Under the pieces are notes generated by a model. That model made no database searches. It had not been told where the DNA came from and was given only the letters and a program-made list of their open reading frames with translations. Source: Actinomycetota bacterium (GTDB lineage Bacteria > Actinomycetota > Thermoleophilia > UBA2241). From it: DNA of 10,506 nucleotides. Every line of letters begins with the position of its first letter. The first letter of the stretch is position 1. Made by a program: the position numbers and the translations under genes. The stretch spans positions 1 to 10,506 of the forward strand of contig JAAYBE010000324.1 of assembly GCA_012719015.1 (NCBI GenBank). Direction: 5' to 3'. Of this stretch, positions 6,416 through 10,506 are shown in pieces.

Positions 6416-7570
6416 CTACGGCTGGTCCTTTGTGCTGGATTGCTGCGCGTCGAAGTCGTCGCCGACGATGACCTGGACCGTCCCCTTCGGCAGGCCGGGG
6501 CCGTCGAGCACGACGCCGCGGCCGAGTATAGCACGGATGTCGCGCGCCACCGGGAGCGTCTCCGGACCCGCCAGGATCTCCGTCTGAGCGTAGGAGAAGC
6601 TGTCCGCGTTCAGCGGCTCCGGGAGGTTCACGTCGAGACTGGCGAGGCGCTCCACGACCGCTCTCCCGACTCCGAGCCGTCCGCTGCCGTTGAACACCTG
6701 CACGGTCACGGCGGCCCGGTAGGAGGGAGCACGCCGCGTGATGCGCGCCTGGATCTCCTCCGCCAGCGGCACGAAGGCGGACTGCCCCTCGGCGACCCGG
6801 ACCACGGCCGGGAACGGCTCCACCGTCGCCCGGCCCGAGGTGATGCCCGCGACCACCTCGGAGAAGGCGGGATCGCCGCCCGGTGAGGGACTCGCGCCGG
6901 CTGACGCGGGACGCTCGTCGCGTGGTCGCAGCGCGGCGGTCTCGAGGGCCGCCTGGACCACCGCCGTCTGGAGCCGGACGGTCTCCTCACGGTCGTCGCC
7001 GAGGAAGGCGAAGACGCGTGGCAGGTCCGCCGTCGCCACCGTCCCGTCGTCCCCGACCAACGGCGCGCCACCGTCGGCGCTCACACCCGCCGGTGGATCG
7101 AGGTCGATCTGCAGTACATCACTGCCGGCCCACCGGCCCAGGTCGGAGACGGGCATGGTGAACACCGCGTCTATGGGCGCCCGCACCACGCGTCCGAGGT
7201 CCACGGCCAGATCGCCCAACGCCATGGCGTCGGCCGCGAACACGTACTCGCCGTTGGGTCCCTCCAGCAGCAGGTCGGGCGGCAACAGATACACGCCCGG
7301 GTCGCCGCCCGCCGCATCCTGGACCACGAGCAGCCCTGCGACCGGCGCGTCCTCGTCCGGTACGGTCAACTGCACGGCGGCCAGGTAGCCTGCCTTCTCG
7401 GGCGGCGGGGTCTCTCCGAAGAACCGGTCCGCCAGGTACCATGCCGCCAGGACCGCGAGGAAGGCGACCACCCCGGCCGAGATGTACAGCAGCCAGGCCT
7501 GCGAGCGCTCCACGCGCGACCGGCGCCGGCGTCGCAGCCGGTCGCTCCGGTATCCCTTACTGCCCGGCAT
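6416..7570 (-). CDS. Membrane-anchored LCP-like protein with LytR_C domain (divergent)
   Basis: The 384-residue protein has a short arginine-rich cytoplasmic N-terminus (RLRRRRRSRVER, 11-22), one membrane helix at about 26-46 and a long extracellular part. Residues about 64-215 follow the LytR-CpsA-Psr plan. VYLLPPDLLLEG stands where LCP enzymes have the IPRD motif, and a segment near 183-212 (LPRVFAFLGDDREETVRLQ, then TAVVQAALETA) matches the late helix. The arginines expected there are missing. Residues about 286-372 form a LytR_C domain (VTVQVFNGSGRLGVGRAVVE to VQVIVG). LCP enzymes attach glycopolymers to the cell wall; this one may be an inactive relative. The ATG at 7570 was chosen because upstream residues in this frame are a shadow of yqeK and it sits directly before the basic segment and membrane helix. 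It overlaps the yqeK end by 14 bases. No strong ribosome-binding site is visible, so translational coupling is likely. Confidence 0.78.
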   Translation of the reverse strand: MPGSKGYRSDRLRRRRRSRVERSQAWLLYISAGVVAFLAVLAAWYLADRFFGETPPPEKAGYLAAVQLTVPDEDAPVAGLLVVQDAAGGDPGVYLLPPDLLLEGPNGEYVFAADAMALGDLAVDLGRVVRAPIDAVFTMPVSDLGRWAGSDVLQIDLDPPAGVSADGGAPLVGDDGTVATADLPRVFAFLGDDREETVRLQTAVVQAALETAALRPRDERPASAGASPSPGGDPAFSEVVAGITSGRATVEPFPAVVRVAEGQSAFVPLAEEIQARITRRAPSYRAAVTVQVFNGSGRLGVGRAVVERLASLDVNLPEPLNADSFSYAQTEILAGPETLPVARDIRAILGRGVVLDGPGLPKGTVQVIVGDDFDAQQSSTKDQP

Positions 7571-8126
7571 GCGACTCGTTGTACAACGCCAGCGCCGCGG
7601 GGACCACCCCGCGTCCGCGGCCGATGACCTCGAGCAGGCTGAGACGGACCGCCGCGGCGACCGCCGCGTCGAGGGAGGTGGCCGCGAGCGCCCGTACCTC
7701 GTCGAGCCCCGCGAACGCACGTCCCGGCTCGATGAAGTCGGCCAGGTACACGCACTTCTCCAGCACCGTCATGCCGGCCGCGCCGACGGTATGCAGGCGG
7801 ACGGCGGCGGCCACGTCGGGGCTCAGGCCGAGCTCGAGAAGTTCCGCCGCCGCGACCGGCCCGTGCAGGATCTGACGGGGTCGCCGCGCCTCGACCGGCC
7901 CTACCGGGATCCCGTGACGCGCGGCGGCCGCGAGCGTCTCGGCGTCGGTCAGCTCACGGCAGTAGTCATGCAGGAGGCCGGCCAGCTCGGCCTTCTCGCG
8001 AGGCGCCCCGAAGCGCTGCGCCAACCGCGCGGCCTCGGCCGCCACCCGCCGCGCGTGCTCGCGGCGGCGCGGCGAGAGGCGGGCCTCCAGCAGTCTCTCC
8101 GCGGCCGCGCCGTCCAGACCCGTCAC
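7557..8126 (-). CDS. yqeK: YqeK, HD-domain bis(5'-nucleosyl)-tetraphosphatase (symmetrical)
   Basis: YqeK hydrolyses diadenosine tetraphosphate to two ADP. The 189-residue protein has the HD-superfamily metal site: H24 (RREHARRVA), H53-D54 (LAGLLHDYCREL), H88 (ILHGPVAA), H112 (VRLHTVG) and D130 (CVYLADFIEPGR). MTVLEKCVYLADFIEPGR is a YqeK signature. The GTG at 8126 overlaps the nadD stop as GTGA, so the two are translationally coupled; upstream residues in the same frame are only a shadow of nadD. nadD-yqeK pairing is very common in Gram-positive bacteria and is fused in some. The length fits the family (about 185-200). Confidence 0.94.
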   Translation of the reverse strand: MTGLDGAAAERLLEARLSPRRREHARRVAAEAARLAQRFGAPREKAELAGLLHDYCRELTDAETLAAAARHGIPVGPVEARRPRQILHGPVAAAELLELGLSPDVAAAVRLHTVGAAGMTVLEKCVYLADFIEPGRAFAGLDEVRALAATSLDAAVAAAVRLSLLEVIGRGRGVVPAALALYNESHAGQ

Positions 8127-8725
8127 CGATAGAGCCCCGTCTCGGCGATGTACTGCTCCACGCCCCGCGGCACCAGGTAGCGGATCGGTCGACGGGCCGC
8201 GACACGGGCACGGATGTCCGACGACGAGAGACCCAGGAGGGGCATGTCGAGGATCGTCACGCGGTGGGTGCCCCACCGCTCCGCGGCGGCCGCGAGCTGT
8301 TCGGGCGCGTCGCCCGGGCGCGGCGCGACCGCCAGCGAGCACAGCGAGAGCAACTGCTCCGGCTCCTGCCACGTCCCGAGCTGCAGGAGGGAGTCAGAGC
8401 CCATGATGAAGACGAGCCGGTGGTCAGGGTACCGCTGTCGCACCGCACGCAGCGTGTCGACCGTGTAGACCAGGCCGCGCTCGATCTCGACGCCGGAGAC
8501 GCTGAAATGCAGGTCCTCGTCCACCGCGAGAGAGGTCATCTCCAGCCGCACCGGCGCCTCGGTGCGCTCCTCCCCGTCCTTGTGCGGCGGTGCGGCCGCC
8601 GGCACGAACACCACGTGCGAGAGGCCGACGGCGTGGACCGCCTCCGACGCTATCGCGAGGTGGGCCACGTGGGGCGGGTCGAAGCTCCCGCCCAGCACGC
8701 CCAGGCGAGGCAGGTCGGACTCCAC
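8123..8725 (-). CDS. nadD: Nicotinate-nucleotide adenylyltransferase NadD
   Basis: NadD joins nicotinate mononucleotide to AMP from ATP, giving deamido-NAD in NAD synthesis. The 200-residue protein carries the nucleotidyltransferase motif GGSFDPPHVAH (12-22, with H19 and H22 as the HxxH pair). It also has VPAAAPPHK near 41-49, FIMGSDSLLQLGTWQ near 107-120 and the second ATP-binding motif SSSDIR (167-172). The start is a GTG at 8725, four bases after the proA stop. AGAGGG (8733-8738) is a modest ribosome-binding site 7 bases upstream, lying within the end of proA. The gene overlaps yqeK by four bases at its end. Full length with all key motifs intact. Confidence 0.96.
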   Translation of the reverse strand: MESDLPRLGVLGGSFDPPHVAHLAIASEAVHAVGLSHVVFVPAAAPPHKDGEERTEAPVRLEMTSLAVDEDLHFSVSGVEIERGLVYTVDTLRAVRQRYPDHRLVFIMGSDSLLQLGTWQEPEQLLSLCSLAVAPRPGDAPEQLAAAAERWGTHRVTILDMPLLGLSSSDIRARVAARRPIRYLVPRGVEQYIAETGLYR

Positions 8726-8729
8726 CGGC

Positions 8730-9977
8730 CTACCCTCTCACCTGCCCGTCGCCCCAGAGCTCGTACTTCACGCAGGTGAGCTCGCGCAGCGCGATCGGAC
8801 CGCGCACGTGCAGCTTCTGTGTACTGATCCCCAGCTCGGCGCCGAGCCCGAACTCCGCGCCGTCCGTGAAGCGGGTGGAGGCGTTGACGTAGACGCACGC
8901 CGCATCGACCTCCGCGCTGAAGCGTCGTGCCGCCGCCAGGTCCTCGGTCACGATGGCCTCCGAGTGCCGGGTCCCGCAGGTGGCGATGTGCTCCAGGGCT
9001 TCGTCGAGCGACCCGACGACCCTGACCGCCAGCGTGAGGGCCAGGAACTCGGTGGCGTAGTGCGTCCGGTTGGCGCGCTTGAGCGACGGGTCGCCGAGGA
9101 TGTCGCCGGCCGGCTTGTCGACGATCAGCTCGACACCGCGGCGGCCGAGCTCCTCCGCCACGCGGGGCAGGAACGCCGACGCGGCCTGACGGTGCACCAG
9201 CAGGGTCTCGGCCGCGTTGCACACCCCGGGCCGCTGGCACTTGGCGTTGACGACGATGGCCAGCGCCTTGTCCAGGTCGGCCGCCGCATCGACGTACACA
9301 TGGCAGTTGCCGCCCGCGGCGTAGATCACCGGGACCTTGCTGTGCTCGAGGAGGTGCTCCTTGAGCTCCTCCCCGCCGCGCGGGACGATGAGGTCGACGT
9401 GGTCGCGCTGCTTGAGCAGTTCCGCGAGCTCCCTGCGGTCGGGACCCAGGTAGGAGACGGCCTCACGCGGCAGCCCCGTCTCGATCACCGCGCCCTGGAC
9501 CACCTCGGCGAGGATGCGATTGGTGTGCACCGCCGCGGTGCCGCCGCGGAGGACGACCGCGTTGCCCGACTTGAGACACAGGGCCGCCGCGTCGACGGTG
9601 ACGTTGGGACGCGCCTCGTAGATCACCGCGATGACGCCCAGCGGCACCCGGACGCGGCGCACCTGCACCCCGTTGTCGAGGCGCCAGCCCTCGACGACCT
9701 CGCCGACAGGGTCGGGCAGCGCCGCGACGTCGCGCACCGCCGTCTCGATGTCGGCGAGCCTGTCCTCGTCGAGCAGCAGCCTGTCGACCAGTGCGTCCGC
9801 GAGGCGGTTCTCGCGCGCGAGGCGGACGTCCTCCTCGTTCTCGGCGAGGATCTCGGCCGATCGGCGCCGCAGCGCGTCGGCCACGGCTCCCAGCGCGTCG
9901 TCCTTGCGCGCCCGCGGCAGCCCGGCGAGCACCCGTGACGCCCGCCGCGCCTCGATGCACGTCTGTTCGACCTTCAT
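8730..9977 (-). CDS. proA: Gamma-glutamyl phosphate reductase ProA
   Basis: ProA reduces gamma-glutamyl phosphate with NADPH to glutamate semialdehyde, the second step of proline synthesis from glutamate. The 415-residue protein is a complete aldehyde-dehydrogenase-fold enzyme. The catalytic cysteine is C253 in QRPGVCNAAETLLV. Other family marks are PLGVIAVIYEARPNVTVDA (about 112-130), LKSGNAVVLRGG (135-146), FTDGAEFGLGAELGISTQKL and the ending RGPIALRELTCVKYELWGDG. The ATG at 9977 overlaps the proB stop as ATGA. GAGGAGG (9982-9988) lies 4 bases upstream, a slightly short spacing. Products of proB and proA act consecutively, probably as a complex because the intermediate is unstable. Confidence 0.98.
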   Translation of the reverse strand: MKVEQTCIEARRASRVLAGLPRARKDDALGAVADALRRRSAEILAENEEDVRLARENRLADALVDRLLLDEDRLADIETAVRDVAALPDPVGEVVEGWRLDNGVQVRRVRVPLGVIAVIYEARPNVTVDAAALCLKSGNAVVLRGGTAAVHTNRILAEVVQGAVIETGLPREAVSYLGPDRRELAELLKQRDHVDLIVPRGGEELKEHLLEHSKVPVIYAAGGNCHVYVDAAADLDKALAIVVNAKCQRPGVCNAAETLLVHRQAASAFLPRVAEELGRRGVELIVDKPAGDILGDPSLKRANRTHYATEFLALTLAVRVVGSLDEALEHIATCGTRHSEAIVTEDLAAARRFSAEVDAACVYVNASTRFTDGAEFGLGAELGISTQKLHVRGPIALRELTCVKYELWGDGQVRG

Positions 9978-10506
9978 CGCGCCTCCTCGCCGACCAGCAC
10001 CAACGAGTCGCGGTGCACGACTTCATCCTCGAGGTGCGGGCTCACGCGCCGCGATTCCTCCGTGCGCAGACCGCGCACGCTGCGCAGGTCGCGTGAGCTC
10101 ATCGTGCTGAGCCCGCGCGCGACCTCGTGACCGCCCGGGTCGACCATCGCGACGGCGTCACCGGCGGCGAACGTGCCGTGCACGGCGGCGACGCCGACCG
10201 GCAGCAGGCTGCTCCCACCTTGCGCCAGGGCCCGCGCCGCCCCGGCGTCGACCTCCAGCGTACCACGTACCGGTTTGGCGTAGCGCAGCCACAGCTTGAA
10301 CGCCGAGGCGTTCGTGGGCCGGGGGAGGACGAGCGTACCGACCTCCTCGCCCCTCGCGATGCTCGCGAGCACGCCCGGCCGTGAGCCGTCGGCGATCACC
10401 GTGCGCACGTTCGCCGCGGCCGCCATCAGCGCCGCGGCCGTCTTGCCGCGCATGCCGCCGGCGCCGCGTCGCGACGCGGCGCCGACCTCCAGTGCGGCCA
10501 GCTCCC
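9974..10506 (-). CDS. proB: Glutamate 5-kinase ProB (5' end cut by window edge)
   Basis: ProB phosphorylates glutamate on its gamma carboxyl, the first and usually proline-inhibited step of proline synthesis. The 176 residues in the window are the last third of the kinase domain and a PUA domain. The visible part opens ELAALEVGAASRRGAGGM, matching the GxGTGGM-x-TK region (here GAGGMRGK, keeping the lysine), then RTVIADGSRPGVLASI and GEEVGTLVLP. The PUA domain runs from about residue 81 to 162 of the visible part (RGTLEVDAGAARAL, GGSSLLPVGVAAVHGTF, HRDSLVL). The frame is open to the edge, so the ATG at 10453 is an internal methionine and not the start. The stop overlaps the proA ATG. Confidence 0.95.
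   Translation of the reverse strand, partial: ELAALEVGAASRRGAGGMRGKTAAALMAAAANVRTVIADGSRPGVLASIARGEEVGTLVLPRPTNASAFKLWLRYAKPVRGTLEVDAGAARALAQGGSSLLPVGVAAVHGTFAAGDAVAMVDPGGHEVARGLSTMSSRDLRSVRGLRTEESRRVSPHLEDEVVHRDSLVLVGEEAR

Noticed and set aside
5238..6587. Plus-strand open frame opposite dinB and rsfS
   Set aside because: Runs across two unrelated genes and the dinB promoter; composition of a shadow frame.
7571..7720. 50-residue N-terminal extension of the LCP-like protein
   Set aside because: The frame is open upstream, but those residues are an Arg/Ser-rich shadow of yqeK; the ATG at 7570 directly precedes the basic segment and membrane helix.
8127..8372. Long N-terminal extension of YqeK
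   Set aside because: It overlaps nadD by about 250 bases and reads as shadow sequence; the GTG at 8126 in a GTGA overlap gives the normal family length.
8562..9938. Long plus-strand open frame (458 codons) opposite proA and nadD
   Set aside because: Its His/Arg/Asp/Val-rich repeats mirror the antisense of proA codons; no recognisable domain.

Overview
The window is a high-GC stretch of ordinary bacterial chromosome. Eleven genes sit on the minus strand with only short gaps between them. The actinobacterial character rests on the very high GC, the proBA-nadD-yqeK-(LCP/LytR_C)-rsfS order, the pdxS-yebC-ruvC order, an EF-G2-type paralogue and a Cheo-box LexA site of the Gram-positive/actinobacterial kind. 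The lineage cannot be fixed further from this sequence. I see no mobile element, CRISPR array, tRNA or rRNA, and no gene-free stretch longer than about 180 bases.

Read in the direction of transcription (right to left), the first block is a compact operon. It runs from the 3' part of proB (cut by the right edge) through proA, nadD, yqeK, a membrane-anchored LCP-like protein with a LytR_C domain, and rsfS. Junctions are ATGA or GTGA overlaps or a few bases, except a 14-base overlap between yqeK and the LCP-like gene. The block joins proline synthesis, NAD synthesis, dinucleotide (Ap4A-type) hydrolysis, a cell-envelope protein and ribosome hibernation. rsfS has no ATG, GTG or TTG at a position that would preserve its conserved N-terminus.

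The second block is dinB alone (DNA polymerase IV). It has its own promoter, and a perfect 20-bp LexA palindrome covers the -10 box, the predicted transcription start and the ATG. The third block is a divergent EF-G paralogue with altered GTPase motifs, preceded by an extended -10 promoter that lies inside an imperfect inverted repeat.

The last block is pdxS, yebC and ruvC (the last cut by the left edge). In many actinobacteria pdxT, the glutaminase partner of pdxS, lies between pdxS and yebC. Here that interval is 170 bp and encodes nothing recognisable as PdxT.

No wholly new system stands out. The points most worth a second look are the near-leaderless SOS-controlled dinB, the rsfS start, the LCP-like protein that appears to lack catalytic arginines, the missing pdxT, and the altered G motifs of the EF-G paralogue.
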